From Acidobacteriota bacterium (lineage in GTDB: Bacteria; Acidobacteriota; Terriglobia; Bryobacterales; UBA6623): 64,000 bases of DNA. Made by a program: the position numbers and the translations under genes. The stretch spans positions 434,001-498,000 of the forward strand of contig WGMB01000003.1 of the NCBI GenBank assembly GCA_016125275.1. Direction: 5' to 3'. Positions within the stretch are counted from its first letter, which is position 1. Each line of letters opens with the position of its first letter. Below are positions 8,915 through 17,339 of this stretch, in pieces. Below the pieces are notes generated by a model that saw only the letters and a list, made by a program, of their open reading frames with translations, ran no database searches and was not told the DNA's origin.

Positions 8915-11900
8915 TTAGCGTCCGCTCTGGAGACGATGTTGTTTCAGGACCCACTCGCGGATGAGACGGTACCCCGCCTCGTCGCGCTCGTAGCGGACGC
9001 CGCCCTGGTGCCCGTCTTCTTCGCCCGTCTGGATGTTGAGCGGCTTGATCAGGAACTTCGAGCGCTCCACGTCGACCAGATCCACGCGCTGCTGCATCTT
9101 GCGGTAGTTGGCCAGCAGATCCTCGGGCGCAATGTAGCCGGCGGCGTCCGGCGGCGCCAAATAAAGAGTCGGCACCCGCCCCGGGACTCCATGGCATGAA
9201 ATGCAAGCCCGGTTATCGCGGTCGCTGATCTTATTGAGCTCGGCAAAGACGTAGTCGCGGAAGTAAAGCAGGTCGTCGATCCAGACCTTCTCGGTCCCCA
9301 GCGGACGCACCTCCACCGCCTGCCCGCCGGACTGCTGCTCGATCAACTTGGTGAGCTGACCGCCGTAGACCTCGTCGTCACTGTTGAGGATGTTCTGGAT
9401 GCGGGTCTTGAACTGCGGGATCGGCTCGCGGTCCACATACTCGGCCAGGGCCTTGCGGATGTCGGGGTTCCGGCGCAGAGCGGTCTTGTTCGCGAGGCGG
9501 ATGGCCTGCTCACGGATCTCCTTCGGCGTGTCAGTGGAGAACCAGCGGGTGAACATGGCGACGACGTCGTCCTTGGCCACCACGATCGGATCAATCACAT
9601 CCACGCCCTGGGCGTCCTTGGCGAACAACGAACCGGTTCCGTCGTCAGGCGCCAGCTTCAGGTAGTCCAGGCCGAACACGTAGTTGGGCTCCGCCTCGGG
9701 GTTTGCGCCGAGCATGCTGATCTCCAGGCGGTTCTCGCCCTGCGTCAGCGAGAACACGCCGAGCGACACCGGTCCGCTGGCGCTCATCGATTCCCGGTAG
9801 AAGTCCCAGCTTTCGCCGATCTCCTCGCCGTTGAGCGCGAAGCGAACCGTCCCCATCTCACGGTCGTAGAGAAACGCCGCGATCAGCTCGTAGGAGCCGG
9901 CGGCGGGCGCGTCGATCGCGAACGTGAGCTTGGCCCCGGGAATGCCCTCGCGCCACCACAGCACGGTGTTGCGGCTGGCCAAGCCGTCCGGCACGAGCTG
10001 CTGCGTCGTGCGGCCGAAGGTCAGGCCCAGCACGCGCAAGTCCTCGGCCTCCACGGCGCCCTCCAGGGCCTCCTCCGCCGAGAGGGAGCCCTGCTCGTAG
10101 GAGAGCATCCACTCCGCCGAGGGCAGCCAGAACTCCGGGCGACCACCGGACACGTAGTCGAACGCCGCCGGCCGCTGCAAGGTCCGGTTCTCTCCCAAGA
10201 TCTTGCCCAGCAGCGTCGCCCGCTCGTCGTAGCCCACCGGCGCAGGCTCAGGGGCGGGCGCCGGCTCCGGAGCCGGCCTGCCCAGCAGGGTCGTCCTGGC
10301 GCGCCGGGGCGCCGCCGCCTGCCGGCGCGGCAGCGTAAGCAGTTGGTAGAACTCCCGTTCCTGCTGCTCGCTCACGTCGGCAAAGTCCCAACGCACCTTC
10401 GACAGGAAGTTGACCAGCGCCGCCGCGTCTTCGGCCCGTCCGTCGGAGAGGAAGCGGTCCACGGTCGCCAGCATCGGGCGCAGCGTCTCCGGCGTCGCCT
10501 TGAGCTCCAGGGCCTGCGGGTTCGACAGGGCCTTGGCCGCCACGGCGACCATCTCCAGGTCGTCCGACTGCAACAGGCTCAGCAGGCTTTGTTGGAGCTC
10601 CGTATGGTTGATGTTGGCAGCGCCTTCGAGGGCGATCTTGCGCCACGGAACGGCGCCGTCGCCGGCTTCGTTGCGATAGACCGCCAGCACGGCGTCGCCC
10701 AGGGTCTCGCTGGACCCTGGGGTCGAGTAGCCCATCTGGCCGGGGCCTCCATCGTTGCCGCGCTCCTGGAAGTGGGTGGCGGCGACGGCGGCCAGCCGCC
10801 GGTCGAGCAGGCTGCGTTGCGCCGACGCCAGGGCCTGCCGCTCGTCCGAGAGCAAGCGGTACAGCTCGGAGAGCTCGGGGTACTGCTGGTCGAGGTTGTC
10901 GCCGCCGGTCTGGTTGGCGATCTGGCCGTTGACGATCAGCATCGAGGCCGTGGAATAGCGCAGGGCGGCCTCGACGTGAGCGTTGGGCTCCGGCCGGCTC
11001 AGCCGCTCCACCCAGGCCCGATTGAGGACGTCCCGCATGCCGGGATTCCAGACCCACCAGCGCCAGGAAGCTTTCGGAGCGTAGGCCCGCACGCCGGGAT
11101 GGCGATCCTGGAACCCTTCGGCGATCACGCGCGCCAGCTCGGCCGGGTCCACGCTCGCCCGCGGGCCGCTCAGGTCGGCTCGGGTCACCAGCGCCTGCAT
11201 CAGCGACTGCCGCGTGCGGTCGTCGCCCTGACGGAACGCCTCGAACGCCTGCGGCCAGCCCTTGTCGTCGAGCAGCAACTGCCTGAGCGACCAGAACGCG
11301 GCTTCACGGCAAGCCTTCACGCCGTCGCCCAAGCCCTCGATCAGCGTCGGCAAGCCCTGCTCGGCCAGCGCGCCGCCCAAGCCGAGATAGGCGTGGTAGC
11401 GCACCTGAGCGTGCGGGCTGCCGGCGGCGGCGATCATCAGGTCGGCGAAGTCCTGGCGACCTGTCTTCTCGAGCGCCCGGACGCGGGCCAATTCCGCCAG
11501 GAAGGTCTCGCCGGCCTTTGGCTCGAAGTCCTCCCGGCGAAATTCCGGGGCGTCTCCGGGATAGAGCCGGCTCAAGGCGCGGATCACGTAGGCGTTGGTG
11601 ACAAAGCCCGTCTGGGCCGCCTTGTTCCACAAACCATAGGGGTACTGGTTCGCCAGCAGCCAGCCGACCGCGCGACGCACCGGGGCGTCGTCCGGCCCGT
11701 AGCCGGCCGCCCGCAGCGCAATCAGGGCGACCGCCGTGGGAGCGGCGTCGGGCGCCTCGTCCATGCGCTTCCAGCCGTCGCCGTCGGCCACGCCGAGGTC
11801 GAATCCCCAGCCGCCGTCATCCTGCTGCAAGGCGAGCAGCCGGTCGAGGTCTCGCCGGGCCTGCGCGTCCAAGGCGTCCAGCAGCTCGACGGCGGCCGCC

Positions 11901-13723
11901 TGCCGCTGCGGATCGCGGTCGCTCAGCCGCGCCACGGTCTCCAGGTACTCGTCCCGTTTGGGGAACAGATCGCGGACGAACTCGATGCGGTGCGCCAAAT
12001 CATCGACGACCTTGAGCTGGTTATCGCCCGTCGCCAGAATCTTGCGGGCCTTCTCCTCCAGCCCGAGAAAGTACTTGGGGTTGCCGGTGTCGCGCCAAGC
12101 TCGTTCGAGGATCTCGCCCGAGAACTTGAACACCACGTTCGGGCCGAAGTTGGAGCCCTTGCCGGCGGCGTTGATGCCTTGCGGATCCGCGGTCATCAGC
12201 ACGTAGTTGGCGGTGCGCCGCTGCTGATGGGAATGCAGCTTCTTGGGCCGGAAGGTCCGCTCGTGGAGCACGATGTTGCGGCCCGCGACGCGGCTGCCCG
12301 CCGGGGCGTCGCCCAAGTCGTTCGGCGCCAGCGAGGTGTTCACGGCGCCGTCCTCGAGCTTCACCGTCGGCCGCAGGCTCTCGTACATCGTGTTCACCAG
12401 CCTGCGATGGTTCTGGTTCGTGCCCTCGGGCCGATAGCCGGACCGGAAGGCGTCCGCCACGCCCCACACGCCGCTCTGGGTGTGGCAGCTCATGCAAGAT
12501 TCGCCAAACAGGCTCGATCCGTCGCGGACCCGAGTGTGGGTGGCGATGTTGCGCGGCCGGTGGATGAGCCAGGCGTCCACCTCGGCGAGGTGATAGTAGA
12601 TCGACTGCCGAACGGCGTCGTAGGGGTTGTCGAATGGCGCTCCGTCGATCAACCGCAGCTCCAGCTCATAGCCGGGCTGATTGGCTTCGACCCGCAGATA
12701 GTAGGTCTCGCCGGGCTGGATCTTGCGCGCCAGGAAGGACCGGAAATTGTCGTCCTGCTGGTGCAGGCGCTCGTTGATGTCGCGTCCGTCGTAGAAGGTG
12801 TAGACGGGCTGGGGACCCGGCAGGATCTCGGCCGGCGGGTGCACGTAGGGCACGGGATTGGCGTTGCCGAAATCGGTCGACGGCGGGGGCTCGCGCGGCT
12901 CGATCTCGTCGGCGGAAGGCTCTCCCTGGCGGTAGAAGCGCAGCCGGGCGCTGACCACGGGCTCCGCCATCTGCAGATTGGCCGTCAGCAGCTTCGGTTT
13001 GCTGCCACGATGGACCACCCGAAACCAGTCGTCCGGCCCCTTGCCGGATTCGGCGTTGTGGAAGTACTCCAGCTCGTCCTGGCCGCCGAGGATACGGATC
13101 GTTTGGTTCGCGTCTCCCGCCGCCAGCGGGAGATCCGTAGCCATCTCCGGCGTATTGTTCGGCTCGGCTTCGAGCAGCAGGCCTTCGCCGGCCAGCTTGT
13201 CGACCTTCGCGAGCGACACTTCCACGGCGGTCCCGGCCGGCGCAGGCGTTCGCGTCGGCAAAGGCGTGGCCTTGCTCGCCAGGCCGTCGTCACGCTGGTA
13301 GTCCGGCGTGGGTTGCGGCGCGTCGAGCAAGGGAGAGACCGTCAGGGTGTAGCGGCCCGCCTTCGGCGCTCGGTAGAGCAGATAGACGTCGGGGTCGAGA
13401 GCGTGCAGCGTCTTCGACCAGTCCGCCGTCGCCTCGGCGTGCAAGTCGCCGCGTTCGCCGCGGTACTGTTCCAGAGCCGGCCCGGTCCAGCGCGCCAGAA
13501 TGCGGGCATTGGGCGGCAGTAGCGACGGCTCCTTGACGCCGACGCGGATCTCCAGCGCCTGGCCTTCGATGAAATCCCACGATTGCGTCCACGAAGCGTC
13601 GGAAGAAAAAGTGACTGACAGGGGCGGCGCGGACGACCCGGAGGATTCGGCGCTCCAAGCCAGAACGGCCGCCCCGGAGACGACCGCGATCAACAAGAAA
13701 ATAAGGCGAAATCGTGGTCGCAT
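8915..13723 (-). CDS. Giant secreted multidomain protein: PPC-like, two CxxCH haem sites, QW/terpenoid-cyclase-like repeats
   Basis: A 1602-residue protein. Residues 1-25 are a signal peptide. A segment beginning EAEPNNTPEMATDL (about 186) has the look of a bacterial pre-peptidase C-terminal (PPC) domain. CMSCH at 410-414 is a c-type haem site. QQDDGGWGF at 633-641 and a second similar stretch near 690-700 resemble QW repeats of squalene-cyclase-type alpha/alpha barrels. Helical repeats of HEAT type probably fill about 740-1150. A proline/alanine linker near 1160 precedes a sugar-binding-like beta domain (about 1230-1350). CISCH near 1507 is the second haem site. It is likely periplasmic or surface exposed. 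Function unknown; with the haems it could move electrons or sense redox. It has its own terminator and a candidate promoter. Confidence 0.8.
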   Translation of the reverse strand: MRPRFRLIFLLIAVVSGAAVLAWSAESSGSSAPPLSVTFSSDASWTQSWDFIEGQALEIRVGVKEPSLLPPNARILARWTGPALEQYRGERGDLHAEATADWSKTLHALDPDVYLLYRAPKAGRYTLTVSPLLDAPQPTPDYQRDDGLASKATPLPTRTPAPAGTAVEVSLAKVDKLAGEGLLLEAEPNNTPEMATDLPLAAGDANQTIRILGGQDELEYFHNAESGKGPDDWFRVVHRGSKPKLLTANLQMAEPVVSARLRFYRQGEPSADEIEPREPPPSTDFGNANPVPYVHPPAEILPGPQPVYTFYDGRDINERLHQQDDNFRSFLARKIQPGETYYLRVEANQPGYELELRLIDGAPFDNPYDAVRQSIYYHLAEVDAWLIHRPRNIATHTRVRDGSSLFGESCMSCHTQSGVWGVADAFRSGYRPEGTNQNHRRLVNTMYESLRPTVKLEDGAVNTSLAPNDLGDAPAGSRVAGRNIVLHERTFRPKKLHSHQQRRTANYVLMTADPQGINAAGKGSNFGPNVVFKFSGEILERAWRDTGNPKYFLGLEEKARKILATGDNQLKVVDDLAHRIEFVRDLFPKRDEYLETVARLSDRDPQRQAAAVELLDALDAQARRDLDRLLALQQDDGGWGFDLGVADGDGWKRMDEAPDAAPTAVALIALRAAGYGPDDAPVRRAVGWLLANQYPYGLWNKAAQTGFVTNAYVIRALSRLYPGDAPEFRREDFEPKAGETFLAELARVRALEKTGRQDFADLMIAAAGSPHAQVRYHAYLGLGGALAEQGLPTLIEGLGDGVKACREAAFWSLRQLLLDDKGWPQAFEAFRQGDDRTRQSLMQALVTRADLSGPRASVDPAELARVIAEGFQDRHPGVRAYAPKASWRWWVWNPGMRDVLNRAWVERLSRPEPNAHVEAALRYSTASMLIVNGQIANQTGGDNLDQQYPELSELYRLLSDERQALASAQRSLLDRRLAAVAATHFQERGNDGGPGQMGYSTPGSSETLGDAVLAVYRNEAGDGAVPWRKIALEGAANINHTELQQSLLSLLQSDDLEMVAVAAKALSNPQALELKATPETLRPMLATVDRFLSDGRAEDAAALVNFLSKVRWDFADVSEQQEREFYQLLTLPRRQAAAPRRARTTLLGRPAPEPAPAPEPAPVGYDERATLLGKILGENRTLQRPAAFDYVSGGRPEFWLPSAEWMLSYEQGSLSAEEALEGAVEAEDLRVLGLTFGRTTQQLVPDGLASRNTVLWWREGIPGAKLTFAIDAPAAGSYELIAAFLYDREMGTVRFALNGEEIGESWDFYRESMSASGPVSLGVFSLTQGENRLEISMLGANPEAEPNYVFGLDYLKLAPDDGTGSLFAKDAQGVDVIDPIVVAKDDVVAMFTRWFSTDTPKEIREQAIRLANKTALRRNPDIRKALAEYVDREPIPQFKTRIQNILNSDDEVYGGQLTKLIEQQSGGQAVEVRPLGTEKVWIDDLLYFRDYVFAELNKISDRDNRACISCHGVPGRVPTLYLAPPDAAGYIAPEDLLANYRKMQQRVDLVDVERSKFLIKPLNIQTGEEDGHQGGVRYERDEAGYRLIREWVLKQHRLQSGR

Positions 13724-13759
13724 GGCGCTTTGGAGGAACTATTTCCCTGGTCGGGCGGC

Positions 13760-13768
13760 ATTTTATCA
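13760..13768 (-). promoter_or_regulatory. Extended -10 element upstream of the 1602-residue protein gene
   Basis: The minus strand reads TGATAAAAT at 13768-13760, an extended -10 form (TGN plus hexamer). The start codon is at 13723, leaving a leader of about 30 bases. No clear -35 box. Confidence 0.35.
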
Positions 13769-13777
13769 CAGCCAGCC

Positions 13778-13850
13778 GAAACCGCCGTTTCTAGGCGGTT
13801 TCACCTACCACGTATGGATCGGTAGTCCCACCAAAATGAACCCTTCGGGG
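13778..13850 (+). other. Three consecutive hairpins in the divergent intergenic region
   Basis: Hairpin 1: GAAACCGCC (13778-13786) with GGCGGTTTC (13794-13802). Hairpin 2: CTACC (13805-13809) with GGTAG (13821-13825). Hairpin 3: CCC-TTCG-GGG (13841-13850), a stable tetraloop form. They lie upstream of the GGDEF-EAL gene. They could be a leader structure or protein sites; I cannot match them to a known riboswitch. Confidence 0.35.
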
Positions 13851-13880
13851 GATTGACCATCCGTAGCATTCAATCGGATC

Positions 13881-15890
13881 TTGAGTGAGACAGGAAAAGA
13901 GGGTTCGGCCGATCCGCCGGAGCTTCAGCCGTCTTTCTTGAGACAAATGCGGCCTTCCCAACGAGCGCCCCGTTCGGAGAGCGCCCTGGGCCCGGTGAAC
14001 CCGGCGCCACTGGGGACGCTCTACCTGGCCCTTGCCTTGCCGCCGACGGACCCCTGGACCCTCGGCTTGCTGGCGGCGTTCTGCTTCACACTCTTCGCGC
14101 TCATTCGCTCGCGGCGCAACGCCGGCTTGGCCCAGAAAGCGCTGAAGGATAAGAAGGCCAAAGCCACGACCCTGGAGCGCTTCGCGGACATCGCCCTCGA
14201 GGACGCCGAGGTCGGCCGCTGGGTCTGGGACCTCAAGAAGGACAAGGTGGAGTACTCGGCCGGCTGGCGGCGCATGATGCGGCTGGAGCCGGACGACCTG
14301 CGCGGCGACCTGAACGACTGGTTCCAGAGAATCCATCCCAATTACCTGGGCGAGGTCAAGGAAGCCATCGCGGCGCACTTGGAAGGCAAGAATCCCCGCT
14401 TTGAGTGCGACTTCCGCATTCAGCGCGGCGACGGCACCTACCTGTGGGTGCTCAGCCGCGCCGCCGCCCACCGCGACGCCGCAGGGAAGCCCGAGTACCT
14501 CGTCGGCGCGCAGATCGACATCACCGCGGTCGTCGATGTGGAAAAACGGGTCCTGCACGACGCCTACATCGACAAGCTGACCGGGTTGCCGAACCGCCGA
14601 GCCTTCCAGAGCATCCTCGAGCGAGCCTGCGAACAATCCGCCCGCGACAACTTCCAGTTCGCCGTCGTATTCATCGACCTGGACCGCTTCAAGCAGGTCA
14701 ACGACAGCCTCGGGCACGGGGTGGGCGACGAGCTGCTCGCGGCCGTTTCGGCCCGGCTCAACCGCCAACGCCGCTCCGGCGATACCGTGGCGCGGCTGGG
14801 CGGCGACGAATTCGTGGCGTTGCTGGGCGACATCATCGAACCCGAGCAGGCCGTGGACGCCGCCAAGCGGATTCACCGCGCCCTCTGCGAGCCCTTCCGC
14901 CTGGGGCGGCACGAGGTCTACAGCGGCGGCAGCATCGGCGTAGCGGTCAGCGGCTGCCCGTCCTGCGACGCCGAGACCATCCTGCGCCAAGCCGACCAGG
15001 CCATGTATCAAGCCAAGACCGGCAAGACGGGCGTGGCCCTGTTCAGCGAGACGATGCGCTCGAAGGCGTCGCGCGAGCTCAGCATGCAATCGGAGCTGGT
15101 GCGCGCCGCCGAACGCTCGGAGTTCCAACTCTACTTCCAGCCGATCGTAGACCTGCGCTCGTGGCGAATCGTCTCCGCCGAAGCCTTGCTGCGCTGGACG
15201 CGGCCGGACGGCGAACGCGTCCGCGCCGCCGAGTTCATCCCGCTGGCCGAAGAGCTGGGCTTGCTGGGCGAGTTGGGCGAGCTGGCGTTACGGATGGCCT
15301 GCACGCAGCGCGCGGAGTGGTTCGCTCAAGGCTTCCAGCAATTCCGCATGGCCGTGAATCTCGGCTCGCTGCAGTTGCAGAAGCACGACCTGGCCGCCCA
15401 CGTGGAGAGCATCCTGCTGCAATCAGGCCTCGACCCGCAGCTCCTCGAGATCGAGACGACCGAGTCGGCTCTCATCGACAGCCTGCACGTCGCCTCCAGG
15501 AATCTCGCGCGCCTCGACTCCATCGGCGTCGGCCTCTCGCTCGACGACTTCGGCGTGGGCTACGCCTCGCTGTCCTACCTGCAGCGCTTTCCCTTCCAGA
15601 GCGTGAAGGTGGACCGCTCCGTGATGGGAGAGCTCGAACCGGGTTCCAAGGCCGTCAGCCTGCTGCGGGGGATGGTCACGCTCGCGCACTCCCTGGACAT
15701 GCGCGCCGTCGCCGAGGGCGTGGAAGCCCCGGCCCATCTGGAGACGCTGCGCGAGCTGGGCTTCGACCGCGCCCAAGGCTTCTGCCTGGGGCGTCCGATG
15801 CCGGCCGAGCAGCTCACCCAGCTTCTGGCCGGAGAGGCCCGCATGCTGCGGGAGCGGCTCACCGCCCGCGAAGCGACGACCTCGCACTGA
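13881..15890 (+). CDS. PAS-GGDEF-EAL cyclic-di-GMP turnover protein
   Basis: A 669-residue signalling protein. One or two membrane segments lie near residues 50-75 (LYLALALPP... GLLAAFCFTLFALI). A PAS/PAC sensor follows (about 105-220, EVGRWVWDLKKDKVEYSAGW). The GGDEF domain has an intact RLGGDEFVAL (about 305-313), so diguanylate cyclase activity is possible. The EAL domain has AEALLRW (about 433), LEIETTESALID, DDFGVGYASL and AEGVE, so phosphodiesterase activity is also possible. The start is TTG at 13881; ATG 13947 is an alternative with no better ribosome site. A PilZ protein and flagellar genes in the window are possible outputs, though not linked by operon. Confidence 0.9.
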   Translation: MSETGKEGSADPPELQPSFLRQMRPSQRAPRSESALGPVNPAPLGTLYLALALPPTDPWTLGLLAAFCFTLFALIRSRRNAGLAQKALKDKKAKATTLERFADIALEDAEVGRWVWDLKKDKVEYSAGWRRMMRLEPDDLRGDLNDWFQRIHPNYLGEVKEAIAAHLEGKNPRFECDFRIQRGDGTYLWVLSRAAAHRDAAGKPEYLVGAQIDITAVVDVEKRVLHDAYIDKLTGLPNRRAFQSILERACEQSARDNFQFAVVFIDLDRFKQVNDSLGHGVGDELLAAVSARLNRQRRSGDTVARLGGDEFVALLGDIIEPEQAVDAAKRIHRALCEPFRLGRHEVYSGGSIGVAVSGCPSCDAETILRQADQAMYQAKTGKTGVALFSETMRSKASRELSMQSELVRAAERSEFQLYFQPIVDLRSWRIVSAEALLRWTRPDGERVRAAEFIPLAEELGLLGELGELALRMACTQRAEWFAQGFQQFRMAVNLGSLQLQKHDLAAHVESILLQSGLDPQLLEIETTESALIDSLHVASRNLARLDSIGVGLSLDDFGVGYASLSYLQRFPFQSVKVDRSVMGELEPGSKAVSLLRGMVTLAHSLDMRAVAEGVEAPAHLETLRELGFDRAQGFCLGRPMPAEQLTQLLAGEARMLRERLTAREATTSH

Positions 15891-15913
15891 GCTTCTTCGA
15901 TCCGCCTGGCGAC

Positions 15914-17062
15914 CTAGCCCGCGACCATCGAAGCCGTCCGCCGCTGCATCTGCAGCAGCGCTTCCTCGATACGGCGGCAAGCGTGGCCGTCGCCGAACAG
16001 CGGCCGGACGCGGCTGCGACGCTCATATTCTTCAGGATCATCCAGCAGGAGGTTGGCCGCCGCGAGCAGCCGTTCGGCCGAGCAGCCGACCAACTGGGCC
16101 GTCCCGGGCCGGATCGCCTCGGGCCGCTCGGTGACGTCCCTCAGAACGAGAACCGGCTTGCCCAGCGAGGGCGCTTCCTCTTGGATGCCGCCGGAATCGG
16201 TGACCACGAAATGAGCGCGCCGCAGCAGGTCCACAAAGGCCGCGTAGCCCAGCGGCTCCAGCAACTGCGCCGGCGTTCCTCGTAGGGCCGCGCGCAGAAC
16301 CTCCCGCGCCTGCGGATTCGGATGGGTCAGGCAGACCAATTGGACGTCCGGCCTTTGGGCCAGCCGCCGCAAGCCGGCTCCGATCTGACTCATCGCCGGC
16401 CCGAAGCTCTCCCGGCGGTGGGCTGTCGCGACGATCAAGCGCCGGCGAGGGTCGAGCCAGGGCCAAGCTTGCGCCGCGATGACGCCGGACTCCAGGCCCG
16501 CCACCACCTCGAGCAAAGCGTCCACACCGGTATTCCCGGTCAAGCGAATGCGGGAGGCCGGCACGCCTTCGTCCCGCAGCCTCTCCACCGCCGTCTGCGT
16601 CGCCGCAAAGTGCAGCGACGCCAACCGGCTCACGACCACGCGGTGCATCTCTTCCGGGAACGGCCGATGCATGTCGCCGGTCCGCAGCCCGGCTTCCACG
16701 TGAGCCACCGGCGCGCCGGCGTAGAATCCGGCCAAGGCGCCGCAAAAGGTGGAGGTCGTGTCTCCCTGCACCACCACCCAAGCCGGGTTCGTTTGTCGGA
16801 TCACGCCATCGAGCCCGGACAGGATACGAGATGCGCAGGCCGTGAGACCTTGGGCGGGCCGCATGACGCCCAAATCGAAGTCCGGCCGCACGTCGAAGAC
16901 GCCCAAGGCGTCCGCCAGCAGCTCGCGGTGCTGACCGGTCACGCACACCAGCGTCCGAAACGAGCCGCACCGCCGCATGCGCCGGATCAGCGGGCAGAGC
17001 TTGATCGCTTCAGGACGCGTACCAAAAACGAACAGGAGATCTCGATCCATCGACGCAGCCAT
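15914..17062 (-). CDS. wecB: UDP-N-acetylglucosamine 2-epimerase (non-hydrolysing)
   Basis: Converts UDP-GlcNAc to UDP-ManNAc for surface polysaccharides; cytoplasmic. 382 residues from ATG 17062, close to the usual 370-390. Motifs: FGTRPEAIK near the start, TGQHREL, VQGDTTSTF, HVEAGLRTGDMHRPFPEEMHR, AHRRESFG and DSGGIQEEAPSLGKP. The family often has N before R in the PEExNR motif; here it is H. ATG 17050 (MDRDLLFV) is an alternative start. The frame stays open upstream to 17446 but that part has no family similarity. It is convergent with the GGDEF-EAL gene (23-nt gap). The 277 nt before it (17063-17339) hold no gene; a CATAAT box at 17216-17221 on the plus strand is the only promoter-like element I see. 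Confidence 0.9.
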   Translation of the reverse strand: MAASMDRDLLFVFGTRPEAIKLCPLIRRMRRCGSFRTLVCVTGQHRELLADALGVFDVRPDFDLGVMRPAQGLTACASRILSGLDGVIRQTNPAWVVVQGDTTSTFCGALAGFYAGAPVAHVEAGLRTGDMHRPFPEEMHRVVVSRLASLHFAATQTAVERLRDEGVPASRIRLTGNTGVDALLEVVAGLESGVIAAQAWPWLDPRRRLIVATAHRRESFGPAMSQIGAGLRRLAQRPDVQLVCLTHPNPQAREVLRAALRGTPAQLLEPLGYAAFVDLLRRAHFVVTDSGGIQEEAPSLGKPVLVLRDVTERPEAIRPGTAQLVGCSAERLLAAANLLLDDPEEYERRSRVRPLFGDGHACRRIEEALLQMQRRTASMVAG

Positions 17063-17339
17063 CCGGCCGGAGTCTTCCGGCGGAGAACGGACTGAACCCG
17101 AACGGCGTCCGAGAAGCGGAGACGCTGACGAATCCTGCGCGTCGACGAGCGAGGCGGGGCGGGCGACGGCCCCAAGGAAGGGAAAGCCGGGCGTTGGCGG
17201 GCCACGGCTCTCGGTCATAATACCCGATTCCGCGGCAGGGAGACCAAGGAATCGCGCCCAGCGCGGCTCCGAGCCGCAAGCGGCACGGTATGATGCTCGT
17301 TTGTTTCGGCTTACCGGCAGAGAGGGGTTCACACAAAAA

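Noticed and set aside
10343-13522. A 1059-codon open frame on the plus strand opposite the large haem protein gene
   Set aside because: It is antisense to a gene with signal peptide, CxxCH and QW motifs; its translation is rich in Arg, Gly, Val, Gln and His without any domain. Long antisense frames are normal at this GC content.
13778-13850. c-di-GMP (GEMM) riboswitch before the GGDEF-EAL gene
   Set aside because: The hairpins do not show the conserved GEMM sequence blocks or helix order.
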